A stretch of DNA of 64,000 nt from Acetobacter ghanensis. GTDB taxonomy: Bacteria > Pseudomonadota > Alphaproteobacteria > Acetobacterales > Acetobacteraceae. The notes under the pieces are model-generated. The model did no database searches. It was not told the origin of the DNA and saw only the letters and a program-made list of their open reading frames with translations. Numbering within the stretch: the stretch's first letter is position 1; each line of letters starts with the position of its first letter. The stretch covers positions 714,896 through 778,895 of the forward strand of contig NZ_LN609302.1 of NCBI RefSeq assembly GCF_001499675.1, written 5' to 3'. Shown in pieces: positions 1-7,172 of the stretch. The translations under genes and the position numbers were made by a program.

Positions 1-120
1 TATACCGCCTTTGCTTATGAAGGCCCGGCTCTTATCGGCCGCCTTAAGCGTGAGATGCTTCAGATCATGCGCGCAGAAGGCGTGGAAGCTCTGGATGATA
101 TACGCGGGGTGGACCTGTGA
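1..120 (+). CDS. pyrD: Dihydroorotate dehydrogenase (quinone), C-terminal fragment
   Basis: Only the last 39 codons are present; the gene enters from outside the window. The residues YTAFAYEGPALIGRLKRE resemble the C-terminal end of class 2 dihydroorotate dehydrogenase, where a 'YxGP.L...IK.EL' segment follows the last strand of the FMN-binding barrel. The enzyme oxidises dihydroorotate to orotate in pyrimidine synthesis and passes electrons to quinone at the inner membrane. The stop TGA overlaps the GTG start of the next gene in a GTGA arrangement, so the two are probably translationally coupled. The call rests on a short tail and is less secure than the full-length genes. Confidence 0.65.
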   Translation, partial: YTAFAYEGPALIGRLKREMLQIMRAEGVEALDDIRGVDL

Positions 121-992
121 GCGAAGTTGGTAACTGGACAGTCCCGCAGGTTGCCGGGCTGGAAGCACTGGCCAGCCAGTATGATGGTTATATTATTGAC
201 CTGTGGGGCACCGTGCATGATGGCGTAAGCCCCTACCCCGGTGCAGTAGAATGCTTACAGGCCCTCCATAAGGCGGGTAAGCGGGTTGTCATGCTGTCCA
301 ACGCGCCCCGTCCGGCGGCGGTGGTGGCTGCGCAACTGGAAGGGTTTGGCGTGGATCGTGCCCTTTACAAGGGGGTCATGACCAGCGGGCAGGAAACGCA
401 CCGCCAGCTGAAAGACAAGGCAGACCCGTGGTTTGCTCGCCTTGGCAGCAAAGTGCTGCATATTGGTGGTGTGCATGATCTGGGTTTGTACGAGGGGCTG
501 AACATCCAGCGTGTGGCAGATGTGGGCATGGCCGATTTTGTCATGAACACAGGGCCGGATCTGGAACGGGGGGTGGCAACGCTGGACCCTTATCTGCCAG
601 AGCTACGCGCCTGCCTTGAGCGCAAACTACCCATGATTTGCGCAAACCCCGACCGGGTTGTGGTCAAGGGCGGTAACCGGCAGATATGTGCCGGTGCTCT
701 GGCCGCGTTCTACGAGGAACAGGGTGGGGATGTGCGCTGGATTGGCAAGCCGTACCCCGGTGTTTACCAGCCGGTCTTTGATATGCTGGACGTGCCCCGC
801 ACACGTATTTTGGCCATAGGGGATGCGCTGGGGACAGACATCAAAGGGGCTGCTGCCGTTGGTGTGGACAGCCTGTGGATTCTGGGTGGTATCCATCAGG
901 AAATGATCGGCAATGACATGGCTTTGGCGACTGCCGAGGCCAAAGCTGCTGGCTTACAGCCAACGGCGGCCGTACACAGGCTTGTTTGGTAG
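117..992 (+). CDS. HAD-superfamily hydrolase, subfamily IIA (TIGR01459-like)
   Basis: A 291-residue cytoplasmic HAD phosphatase-like protein. Motif I is DLWGTVHDG with the predicted nucleophile Asp28. The residue two positions later, normally the Asp acid/base, is Trp30, a feature I recall for this alphaproteobacterial family. Motif II is LSNAPR near residue 62, the motif III lysine lies in GKPYPGVY, and motif IV is GDALGTDI near residue 240. The GTG start overlaps the pyrD stop by 4 bases. The substrate is unknown; family members are usually annotated as sugar-phosphatase-like. A NUDIX gene follows in the same direction, so a housecleaning role is possible but is inference. Confidence 0.85.
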   Translation: MSEVGNWTVPQVAGLEALASQYDGYIIDLWGTVHDGVSPYPGAVECLQALHKAGKRVVMLSNAPRPAAVVAAQLEGFGVDRALYKGVMTSGQETHRQLKDKADPWFARLGSKVLHIGGVHDLGLYEGLNIQRVADVGMADFVMNTGPDLERGVATLDPYLPELRACLERKLPMICANPDRVVVKGGNRQICAGALAAFYEEQGGDVRWIGKPYPGVYQPVFDMLDVPRTRILAIGDALGTDIKGAAAVGVDSLWILGGIHQEMIGNDMALATAEAKAAGLQPTAAVHRLVW

Positions 993-999
993 GTATGTT

Positions 1000-1401
1000 G
1001 TGCAGCCAGCCGTAGGATGTGGCGCCTTTATTTTGCGGGACGGGCACTTATTGCTTATCCGGCGGGTTAAAGCACCCGAAGCGGGGTGCTGGGGCTTGCC
1101 GGGTGGTAAGGTGGACCCTTTTGAAACCGTAGCGCAGGCCGCCATGCGTGAGGTGCGCGAGGAAGTTGGGCTGGAGCTTGAGGCCGGTCCCCTTTTATGC
1201 GTGGTGGACCAGATTGACCGGAGTGCAGGCACACATTGGATCGCACCCGTTTATCGCGTGACCACTGTGCAGGGGGAGCCGCGGCTGTGCGAACCCCATA
1301 AGCACAATGGTCTGGGCTGGTTCGCGCTGGATGCCTTGCCCCAGCCGCTTACTCTGGCCACGCAGGTTGCTGTGCAGGCGTACCACGCACAGCAGGCGTA
1401 A
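1000..1401 (+). CDS. NUDIX hydrolase
   Basis: The NUDIX box is complete: GGKVDPFE, then seven residues, then REVREEVGL (Gx5Ex7REUxEExGU). This predicts Mg-dependent hydrolysis of a nucleoside diphosphate linked to another group. I chose GTG at 1000 (133 aa) because it lies just after the upstream stop and follows a GGTAGGT stretch. An in-frame ATG at 913 lies inside the upstream gene and would add 29 residues with no resemblance to the fold. The protein begins directly with the first strand, QPAVGCGAFILRDG. The substrate cannot be read from the sequence; an ADP-sugar or oxidised nucleotide is possible. Confidence 0.85.
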   Translation: MQPAVGCGAFILRDGHLLLIRRVKAPEAGCWGLPGGKVDPFETVAQAAMREVREEVGLELEAGPLLCVVDQIDRSAGTHWIAPVYRVTTVQGEPRLCEPHKHNGLGWFALDALPQPLTLATQVAVQAYHAQQA

Positions 1402-1446
1402 TGTCTCACCGGTACAGGGCAGTACATGCCGCTGGCCGGTGGTTTG

Positions 1447-2262
1447 TCAGAAGTCGGGTAGCGTTTGGGCCAGAAGACCGCCCTGCCGCAAAGGGGCTAT
1501 CCGGCGGGCCAGACCCGTGGCATCGTCCGTTTCCACCATAATACCACAGATTGTGGCTTCCCCTTCGGAGGGCTGAAGCCGCTCGCCGGGCATTTTGCGC
1601 ACAAAGCGGGCAACAGCGGGTTCCTTGGTCATGCCAATAACGCTGTCGTAATCCCCGCACATTCCCGCATCGGTCTGGAAGGCCGTGCCTGCTGCCAGAA
1701 TGCGGTGGTCGGCAGTGGGGGTGTGGGTGTGGGTGCCCACAACAAGGGAAACCCGGCCATCCAGCATATGGCCAAAGGCCCATTTTTCGCTGGTGGCTTC
1801 GGCATGAATATCCACCACAATGGCATGGACCGTAGCGCCCATGCGGTGTTTGGTCAGCAGTTCGTTCATGCAGCGGAAGGGGTCATCCAGCGGGTCCATG
1901 AACAGGCGCCCCATAACATTGACCACCAGCGCCTTGCGGCCATCGGCCAGCCCAACCACTACGCTGCCTTGGCCGGGTGTGGCCGGAGGGTAGTTGAGCG
2001 GGCGGATCACGCGGGGCTCACCATCAATATGACCTATCAGGTCGCGGCGGTCCCACGCATGGTTGCCTAGCGTAATGACATCCACCCCGCTTTGCAGCAG
2101 GGATGTGGCAATGGCGGGGGAAAGCCCAAAGCCGTGGCTCGCATTTTCCGCATTGACCACCACAAGGTCCAGCGCCAGACGTGTGCGCAGGTCGCTTAGG
2201 CGGGAGAGCACGCCATCACGCCCCGTACGGCCGACAATATCGCCCAAAAACAGGATTCTCAC
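1447..2262 (-). CDS. ymdB: YmdB-family metallophosphoesterase (cyclic nucleotide phosphodiesterase-like)
   Basis: A 271-residue calcineurin-like phosphoesterase of the TIGR00282/YmdB family. Metal-binding motifs are visible in order: GDIVG at residues 7-11, NAENASHGFG, LGNHAWD and GTHTHTPTAD near residue 175. The Bacillus relative YmdB hydrolyses 2',3'-cyclic nucleotides and affects RNA turnover and biofilm gene expression; function here is inferred from family. It is transcribed after fau, with a 33-nt gap, and converges with the NUDIX gene. Confidence 0.9.
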   Translation of the reverse strand: MRILFLGDIVGRTGRDGVLSRLSDLRTRLALDLVVVNAENASHGFGLSPAIATSLLQSGVDVITLGNHAWDRRDLIGHIDGEPRVIRPLNYPPATPGQGSVVVGLADGRKALVVNVMGRLFMDPLDDPFRCMNELLTKHRMGATVHAIVVDIHAEATSEKWAFGHMLDGRVSLVVGTHTHTPTADHRILAAGTAFQTDAGMCGDYDSVIGMTKEPAVARFVRKMPGERLQPSEGEATICGIMVETDDATGLARRIAPLRQGGLLAQTLPDF

Positions 2263-2295
2263 GCGCTGGTCTTTCGCACAGGGTGGCGGTGTGGG

Positions 2296-2880
2296 TTAGT
2301 CAAAACGGATAACCTCCTTTTCGGTTACAATGCAGCTTAGGGGCTGGTCATGGGGGCCACGCGGCAGGTGTGCGACCTCTTGCGTGGAGGGAGCATAGCC
2401 TATGCTGGTGGCGTGGGGCAGGGCAGCCAGTGTGCGGCCATAATACCCGCCGCCATAGCCAAGGCGGTTGCCTGTCCGGTCAAACCCCAGCAGGGGGACC
2501 AGCACGAGGCGTGGCTCCATAAGGGGGCCATCCGGGTACTGGGTGCCAAAGCGGCCTGCAAGCATGGTGGATTCGGGCTGCCATTGGCGAAAAATCAGAG
2601 GAGTGCCGCGTGGGGGTGTTTCTGGTAGCGCCACGGGTATGCCTGCCCGCGCCAGTGCATGGCACAGTGGGCGCAGGTCAACCTCATGCGGCAGGGGCCA
2701 TACACAGGCAACAGGCCCTGAGGCAGCATGAAGCAGATGTTCAAGATGTTGGATAATCCCCCGATCATGCAGGACATTGCGCGCCTTAAGCGCGGCAAGG
2801 CACTGGACCCGCAGGCTTTTTTTGCGCTCGGCAATATCAGGCGGATCATTGTAGGGGGAAGATGTGTGCGGAGCCACCAT
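2296..2880 (-). CDS. fau: 5-formyltetrahydrofolate cyclo-ligase
   Basis: Converts 5-formyltetrahydrofolate to 5,10-methenyltetrahydrofolate using ATP. The 194-residue reading starts at MVAPHTSS. Family signatures include the N-terminal IAERKKSLR helix, the central RQWQPES region and the C-terminal LLGFDRTGNRLGYGGGYYGRTL segment, which carries the GxGxGYYD-like nucleotide-binding loop. It sits downstream of the 6S RNA gene, the same zapA-ssrS-fau order as in gammaproteobacteria. The start codon lies within the last bases of the predicted 6S RNA, so the mRNA is either processed or made from its own promoter. Confidence 0.9.
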   Translation of the reverse strand: MVAPHTSSPYNDPPDIAERKKSLRVQCLAALKARNVLHDRGIIQHLEHLLHAASGPVACVWPLPHEVDLRPLCHALARAGIPVALPETPPRGTPLIFRQWQPESTMLAGRFGTQYPDGPLMEPRLVLVPLLGFDRTGNRLGYGGGYYGRTLAALPHATSIGYAPSTQEVAHLPRGPHDQPLSCIVTEKEVIRFD

Positions 2881-3022
2881 GGACCGTGGGTCTTTCAACC
2901 TCCAGGACCTGCTAGTGCAGGTGGGCACCGGGTAATGTGACCAGGGCCACAACAGAGCCAGCTCCCTAGGAAGTGCTTATCGGCCCAGGGGATGACTTGC
3001 CTCACGCGTCGGGCAGCCCCGC
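2868..3022 (-). ncRNA. ssrS: 6S RNA
   Basis: Between zapA and fau, the minus strand carries CCCCTGGGCCGATAAGC, matching the conserved CCCCTGAGCCGATAT region of E. coli 6S RNA. Near the 3' side lies GGTTGAAAGACCCACGG, resembling the TTCAAGGGTTACAGC part. The ends are set by an 11-bp closing helix that I can pair fully (with G-U pairs): GCGGGGCTGCC (plus-strand 3012-3022) with GGTGGCTCCGC (2868-2878). The resulting 155 nt fits the usual length. 6S RNA binds the housekeeping RNA polymerase holoenzyme by mimicking an open promoter and reshapes stationary-phase transcription. The synteny zapA-ssrS-fau is classical. Confidence 0.85.
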
Positions 3023-3370
3023 CTCTCCTATGTAGGCGCGCTCTATCTCCGCTGCAAGAGATTCCGCAGTATCGGCCAAATCGGCCAGCCGGGCATTGGT
3101 CAAAGCTAGTTCGGCCCGCAGGCGTTCGGCGTCCTGCGCGGCAAGGGCTGTGGTCTCTGGCACCCGGTTGCCGGACAGATCCTGAATTTCGTCCGCCATC
3201 AGCAGGGCCGCCAGCACCAGCAGGCGGGTCTCGCCACTGAAGCCCAGATTACGCACCTGTTGCACACGGCGTTCGACCTGATGCGCCATGGCCTGAACGT
3301 GCCGTTCCTGCCCATTTTCGCATCCGACAGTATAGCTGTGGCCGTTAATATGAACGGAAACAAGCGCCAT
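3002..3370 (-). CDS. zapA: Cell division protein ZapA
   Basis: A 122-residue ZapA: N-terminal beta-rich FtsZ-binding head (MALVSVHINGHSYTVGC), then the central helix LLVLAALLMADEIQDL and a C-terminal coiled coil rich in Ala, Leu and Glu. ZapA bundles FtsZ filaments at mid-cell. The final codons overlap the 5' arm of the 6S RNA closing helix. The upstream gene on the same strand ends 3 nt before this start, so the two form an operon. Confidence 0.92.
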   Translation of the reverse strand: MALVSVHINGHSYTVGCENGQERHVQAMAHQVERRVQQVRNLGFSGETRLLVLAALLMADEIQDLSGNRVPETTALAAQDAERLRAELALTNARLADLADTAESLAAEIERAYIGEAGLPDA

Positions 3371-3373
3371 GGG

Positions 3374-3676
3374 TCAGTTCTCTTCCTCATGCCTGTGCAC
3401 AAGCGGGGCCGGGGTGGAGGTGGCCGGAGCGGGGTCAGCGGTCTGCTCCAGCACATCACGCACACGCATGATCAGCGCATCCAGATTAGCCAGCAGTTCC
3501 TGCTGGTGGGTATCTGCGCGGGTGGGTTTTTGCTGTTTTTTATCAAGAGCAAAGGAAATGCGTTGCAATGCACGGTCCAGACGGGTGATGGACTCTTCCG
3601 CCGGTCTGGCGTGGGTATGCATGCTGGCATAGCTGTTGCCTTGGGGTGAGTGCGGCTCCACGTCTTGATCCTGCAT
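3374..3676 (-). CDS. Coiled-coil protein upstream of zapA (DUF4164/ZauP-like)
   Basis: A 100-residue, charged, helix-forming protein with no membrane segment. The middle (ITRLDRALQRISFALD and LLANLDALIMRVRDVLEQ) shows heptad-like hydrophobic spacing; the tail is Pro/Ala-rich and ends in HEEEN. ATG at 3676 is preferred for its GAAGGG-rich upstream sequence; an in-frame ATG at 3739 would add 21 residues. In Caulobacter a coiled-coil partner, ZauP, is encoded just upstream of ZapA, and position and character here match. Assignment to that role is inference from context and composition. Confidence 0.7.
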   Translation of the reverse strand: MQDQDVEPHSPQGNSYASMHTHARPAEESITRLDRALQRISFALDKKQQKPTRADTHQQELLANLDALIMRVRDVLEQTADPAPATSTPAPLVHRHEEEN

Positions 3677-3731
3677 TCCTTTTCCCTTCTCTTGGGGTAA
3701 GGAATCACCCGCAAAAGCGATCGCGTCAAGC

Positions 3732-4247
3732 ATGCTCACGGAAAACAGGCCACTTTTCTCGTCTTCTCCACCGTCTATCCGCTATGTGTGTGTGTCCGAC
3801 CTTGAGGGAGCGCGCATGGCTTTACAGGCGGCGGACCAAGCCACGTATGCTGGGTGCGTTGGTCTGCTTTCTCCCCCCGGAGCCGTGGCGTTTATGGGGG
3901 TAGAGTGGTGGCACGCCCTGATGAACGATGTGGCAGAATCGGCTACGCGGGCTTTTGTGCATGTGCTTGATTGTGACAGTAGTCCTGCAGGTGCTCTCAT
4001 GGCGTTGCGTTGTGGGCAGCAAGCTGCCATTCTGCGCCCGCAAAATCCACAATATGAGGCGGTTCGGGCCTTGTATGCGCAGCAGAAAGCGGAGCTACTG
4101 CCACAACGACCGCCATCATTTAACCTTATCATGCCGCTAAGGGCCATATCGTCTCTTGTCGGGTATTTCGCCCACGGTTATTGCCAACACCAGCATCCGG
4201 AAAATAATGTGCCGGACACAAGGCAAAAGAAGGACTGTTCCACATGA
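3732..4247 (+). CDS. Conserved-looking hypothetical protein coupled to fba
   Basis: A 171-residue protein of unknown function. The core reads like a folded domain (GCVGLLSPPGAVAFMGVEWW, then FVHVLDCDSSPAGALMALRCG and AAILRPQNPQYEAVRAL), with alternating strands and helices reminiscent of a small Rossmann-like fold. No motif identifies an activity. Its stop TGA overlaps the aldolase ATG (ATGA), strong evidence that it is a real translated gene co-expressed with fba. The start is uncertain: ATG at 3732 is used, but GTG codons near 3784 are possible. The last 35 residues look less ordered. Confidence 0.65.
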   Translation: MLTENRPLFSSSPPSIRYVCVSDLEGARMALQAADQATYAGCVGLLSPPGAVAFMGVEWWHALMNDVAESATRAFVHVLDCDSSPAGALMALRCGQQAAILRPQNPQYEAVRALYAQQKAELLPQRPPSFNLIMPLRAISSLVGYFAHGYCQHQHPENNVPDTRQKKDCST

Positions 4248-5158
4248 CGCTTACCCCGAAGGTTAAGGCTATTCTCAACCAGTATGAGAGCGATAACCCC
4301 GGCACAAAGATGAATCTGGCCCGTCTGCTCAATGCAGGCAAGCTGGGTGGAACCGGCAAAATGGTCATTCTGCCGGTTGATCAGGGGTTTGAGCATGGTC
4401 CAGCCCGCTCTTTTGCCGCTAATCCGGCCGCGTATGACCCGCATTACCACTTCCAGCTGGCAGTTGAAGCCGGTCTGAGCGGTTATGCAGCGCCTCTGGG
4501 TATGCTCGAATGCGGTGCAGCCACTTTTGCTGGTGAAATTCCGCTCATTCTCAAATGCAACAGCTCTAACAGCCTTGCGACAGAAAAAGATCAGGCCGTT
4601 ACCGGCACAGTAGCCGATGCGCTGCGTCTGGGCTGCTCGGGCATTGGCTTTACCATTTACCCCGGGTCCGAATACTGCTTCGACCAGATGGAAGAGCTGC
4701 GTGAACTGGCGGCAGAAGCCAAGGCAGCCGGTCTGGCCGTTATTGTGTGGAGCTATCCGCGTGGTCCGGTGCTGGACAAAAAGGCCGAAACGGCTGTGGA
4801 TGTCTGCGCTTACGCCGCTCATATGGCTGCGCTGTGTGGTGCCCATATCATCAAGGTCAAACCGCCGACCGATGTTGTTGCGCTGGATGCCTGCAAGCCT
4901 GTGTATGAAAAGAACAAGGTGGATGTAGCAACTCTGGCTGCCCGCATCAGCCATGTTGTACAGGCCAGCTTTGCAGGCCGTCGTATTGTCATCTTCTCTG
5001 GTGGTGAACACACCGGCACGGAAAACCTGCTGGCGACCATTCAGGGCATCCATGATGGTGGCGGTTTTGGTTCCATTATCGGTCGTAACGTGTTCCAGCG
5101 CCCCAAGGCGGAAGCACTGGCCCTGCTCGACCAGATTACCACCATCTTCAAGAACTGA
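4244..5158 (+). CDS. fbaB: Class I fructose-bisphosphate aldolase
   Basis: A 304-residue DhnA/FbaB-type archaeal-like class I aldolase. It cleaves fructose 1,6-bisphosphate to dihydroxyacetone phosphate and glyceraldehyde 3-phosphate through a lysine Schiff base. The candidate Schiff-base lysine is in HIIKVKPP near residue 205. Other family marks are ILPVDQGFEHGP near residue 45, GFTIYPGSE, VIVWSYPRGP and the phosphate-binding IFSGGEHTG and GSIIGRNVFQRP loops. The ATG overlaps the stop of the unknown gene before it. A ThiE-like gene follows after 38 nt. Confidence 0.94.
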   Translation: MTLTPKVKAILNQYESDNPGTKMNLARLLNAGKLGGTGKMVILPVDQGFEHGPARSFAANPAAYDPHYHFQLAVEAGLSGYAAPLGMLECGAATFAGEIPLILKCNSSNSLATEKDQAVTGTVADALRLGCSGIGFTIYPGSEYCFDQMEELRELAAEAKAAGLAVIVWSYPRGPVLDKKAETAVDVCAYAAHMAALCGAHIIKVKPPTDVVALDACKPVYEKNKVDVATLAARISHVVQASFAGRRIVIFSGGEHTGTENLLATIQGIHDGGGFGSIIGRNVFQRPKAEALALLDQITTIFKN

Positions 5159-5196
5159 GCCATGCAGGCGCGCATCGTGCAGGAAGGATAGACGGA

Positions 5197-5781
5197 GTGT
5201 CGGAACTGTATCTTGTTACGCCTCCGCTTTTACGTGCCGATGCGTTTGTGCCTGTGCTGGAAAAGCGGTTGGCCCACTACCAGCCAGCAGCGTTACTGTT
5301 GCGGCTGGCGGATGGGGTGTCCGCAGTAACAGCCAAGGCCATAATCGGGCAGATCAGCCCGCTTGTGCAGCATAAAGGTATTGCCCTTATGCTGGAGGAC
5401 GCACCTGACCTTGCAGTGCAGACCGGGTGCGATGGCGTGCATCTTTCCCCATCTTATGTAGCGGCCTCTGTGCGGGAGGTACGCCGCCAGATTGGGGATG
5501 AGCTGCAACTGGGTGTGGCCGTTGGCACAAGCCGGGATGTTGCCATGCGTGCGGGGGAAGAAGGGGCAGATTATATCTGCTTCGCCCCCGATGCGGATGA
5601 TGCGCCAGATGCTCCGCAGACTGTGCAGGCGCTTGCCCAGTGGTGGTGTATGATGATGGAGCTGCCTGCTGTGGCTCAGGCCCGCACCCCGGAGGAGGCC
5701 GCTGCGCTGGTCGGGATTGATGTGGATTTTGTTATGCCAGCCGCCAGTTGGTGGGATGATCCCGCCTTATGGAGCGTCTGA
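5197..5781 (+). CDS. Thiamine-phosphate-synthase-like (ThiE-fold) protein
   Basis: A 194-residue TIM-barrel protein related to ThiE, with GTG start after a GACGGA stretch. It keeps the landmarks ALMLEDAPDLA, GCDGVHLS and GADYICFAP, matching ThiE strands 4-6. It lacks the TxTK phosphate-binding segment normally following the 'GxDYxxxGP' strand; the corresponding stretch is acidic and Ala-rich (DADDAPDAPQ). Genuine thiamine phosphate synthase activity is therefore doubtful, and the protein may be a degenerate paralogue kept next to fba. It follows fba by 38 nt and converges with the FAS1 lipoprotein gene. Confidence 0.7.
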   Translation: MSELYLVTPPLLRADAFVPVLEKRLAHYQPAALLLRLADGVSAVTAKAIIGQISPLVQHKGIALMLEDAPDLAVQTGCDGVHLSPSYVAASVREVRRQIGDELQLGVAVGTSRDVAMRAGEEGADYICFAPDADDAPDAPQTVQALAQWWCMMMELPAVAQARTPEEAAALVGIDVDFVMPAASWWDDPALWSV

Positions 5782-5791
5782 CGGTATAAGG

Positions 5792-5810
5792 CCGGTGCTC
5801 AAAGCACTGG
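5792..5810. terminator. Hairpin between converging genes
   Basis: CCGGTGCT-CAA-AGCACTGG forms an 8-bp stem (one G-U) with a 3-nt loop between the stops of the ThiE-like gene and the FAS1 gene. No uridine tract follows on either strand, so it is at best a weak bidirectional terminator. Confidence 0.4.
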
Positions 5811-5821
5811 TTCCCTCTGTT

Positions 5822-6625
5822 TCAATGTGCCGGAGCGGCTGAAACAGTCTGTTCCACAGGTGGCAATAGAAGGGTGCGGGTAAAGTACAGCACACCATTG
5901 GCCTGCGGAATGCCCATAACCCACAACTGGCTGCTTAGGCCATGAGGTGTTCCCACCATAAGCTGTTCGGTTTGTGGGTCTGACCAGACGGTAAGACTCT
6001 GCCCGTTGAGAGTGGGGAGAGAGAGACGGTGGTCTGGTGCTGCACGAATCGCCTCTCGTAAGGCTTTATGCGGCCACTTGCCCGTAACAATCGTAAAACC
6101 AAGTATGGCGCGCAGTTGCGACGGATGGGCCGGGTTTAGCAACTGGCCACCAGTCTGGGCATTGTAACTTTCCAGCGCGGCATTGGGCAGGGCAAACACC
6201 GTAAAGGGGCCAGCCTGCTGCAAGGTGGCGAGCAGGTCCGTACTTCCCAGCAAATGTGTGTAGTCAGCCAGTTCTATGGAACTGCGCAATGTGTCCGATA
6301 ATGGACGGTCGCAGAAAGCTGGTGTTTGCGGGTTACCATAGGCAACGGCACTGTCGATCGGGTTGCTGGACTGCTGGGTGTCCGGGTCCTTAGCCGTGCT
6401 GCTCCGCCCTGTGGTGTATGTGCGCGTGCCAGAGACGGTGGGCATCATGTATGCGCAGGTTGATATGGGTGTTGTGTATGTATCCTGCCGGGCAGGGCTT
6501 TGCTGGCACCCACCCAACAGGGCCATGACTGCCAGCGCCATACCCCAGACAGGCGCACGCCCACGATGCCAGAATGGGGCAGGACATTGCGGGGGAGAAT
6601 ACAGAGCTGCCTCCTGAGTGGTCAT
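5822..6625 (-). CDS. Fasciclin (FAS1)-domain lipoprotein
   Basis: A 267-residue predicted lipoprotein. A hydrophobic stretch (WGMALAVMALLGGC) ends in a lipobox with Cys40, after an unusually long basic N-terminal region; a start at the internal Met29 would give a more standard signal. The mature part has a Thr/Ser-rich linker to about residue 105, then a FAS1 domain: SIELADYTHLLGSTDLLATL, GPFTVFALPNAAL and LRAILGFTIVTG match the H1 and inter-motif region. FAS1 domains mediate adhesion or protein contacts at the cell surface. The next gene upstream on this strand is another small lipoprotein. Confidence 0.8.
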   Translation of the reverse strand: MTTQEAALYSPPQCPAPFWHRGRAPVWGMALAVMALLGGCQQSPARQDTYTTPISTCAYMMPTVSGTRTYTTGRSSTAKDPDTQQSSNPIDSAVAYGNPQTPAFCDRPLSDTLRSSIELADYTHLLGSTDLLATLQQAGPFTVFALPNAALESYNAQTGGQLLNPAHPSQLRAILGFTIVTGKWPHKALREAIRAAPDHRLSLPTLNGQSLTVWSDPQTEQLMVGTPHGLSSQLWVMGIPQANGVLYFTRTLLLPPVEQTVSAAPAH

Positions 6626-6675
6626 GGCATGGAAGACGGAATATGGGTCAGGAGGCAGGGCATAACGCCGCTAGT

Positions 6676-7077
6676 CTAGCAGCCGTCTCCACGCATTGTC
6701 CAACTGCTGACAAGGCCGTCCACCACTTCAAAGTTGGTCTGGCAGCTATAGGTATAGGCGGTGCCCATGCCGCCGCCCCATCCACCTCCCCATCCGCCAT
6801 AACCCCAGCCTCCGTAGCCCCATCCGCCACCCCAGCCGGGTCCATAACCCCATCCCCCGCCCATGGGCATGGTGTAGTCGGTTTCCTGCGTGATGTAGGC
6901 GAGGAAGGTATGGTTGCCGGTGGTGAACTGGCGCGTGGGTACGCCAAAGGTCCGGATGACGTCCACAGTTGGCCGTCCGATCATGGAATCGAGTTTACGG
7001 CGTTCCTGCGGGCTAGGAACCTGGCACGCGGTAAGGACCAGAAGCCCCACCAGTAAAAATTTGTTTGCGTATGTCAT
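6676..7077 (-). CDS. Small lipoprotein with Gly/Trp/Tyr repeats
   Basis: A 133-residue lipoprotein with signal MTYANKFLLVGLLVLTAC (lipobox LTAC, Cys18). Residues 25-70 contain a folded segment, IGRPTVDVIRTFGVPTRQF, resembling SmpA/BamE-like or OmpA-linked small lipoproteins. Residues 72-104 are a low-complexity run of GWGYG, GGWGYG and GGWGG units. The C-terminal part has two cysteines (SCQTNFEVV and RGDGC at the very end), which could form a disulphide. Function unknown. Confidence 0.75.
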   Translation of the reverse strand: MTYANKFLLVGLLVLTACQVPSPQERRKLDSMIGRPTVDVIRTFGVPTRQFTTGNHTFLAYITQETDYTMPMGGGWGYGPGWGGGWGYGGWGYGGWGGGWGGGMGTAYTYSCQTNFEVVDGLVSSWTMRGDGC

Positions 7078-7172
7078 GGCACGGACTTGTCCCTTGGTCG
7101 AATACGCCGCTGGTATTCATCATACTGGTGGAAGACGAACAAAAAACACCTGATTGGCATAAATGTTGCAGA

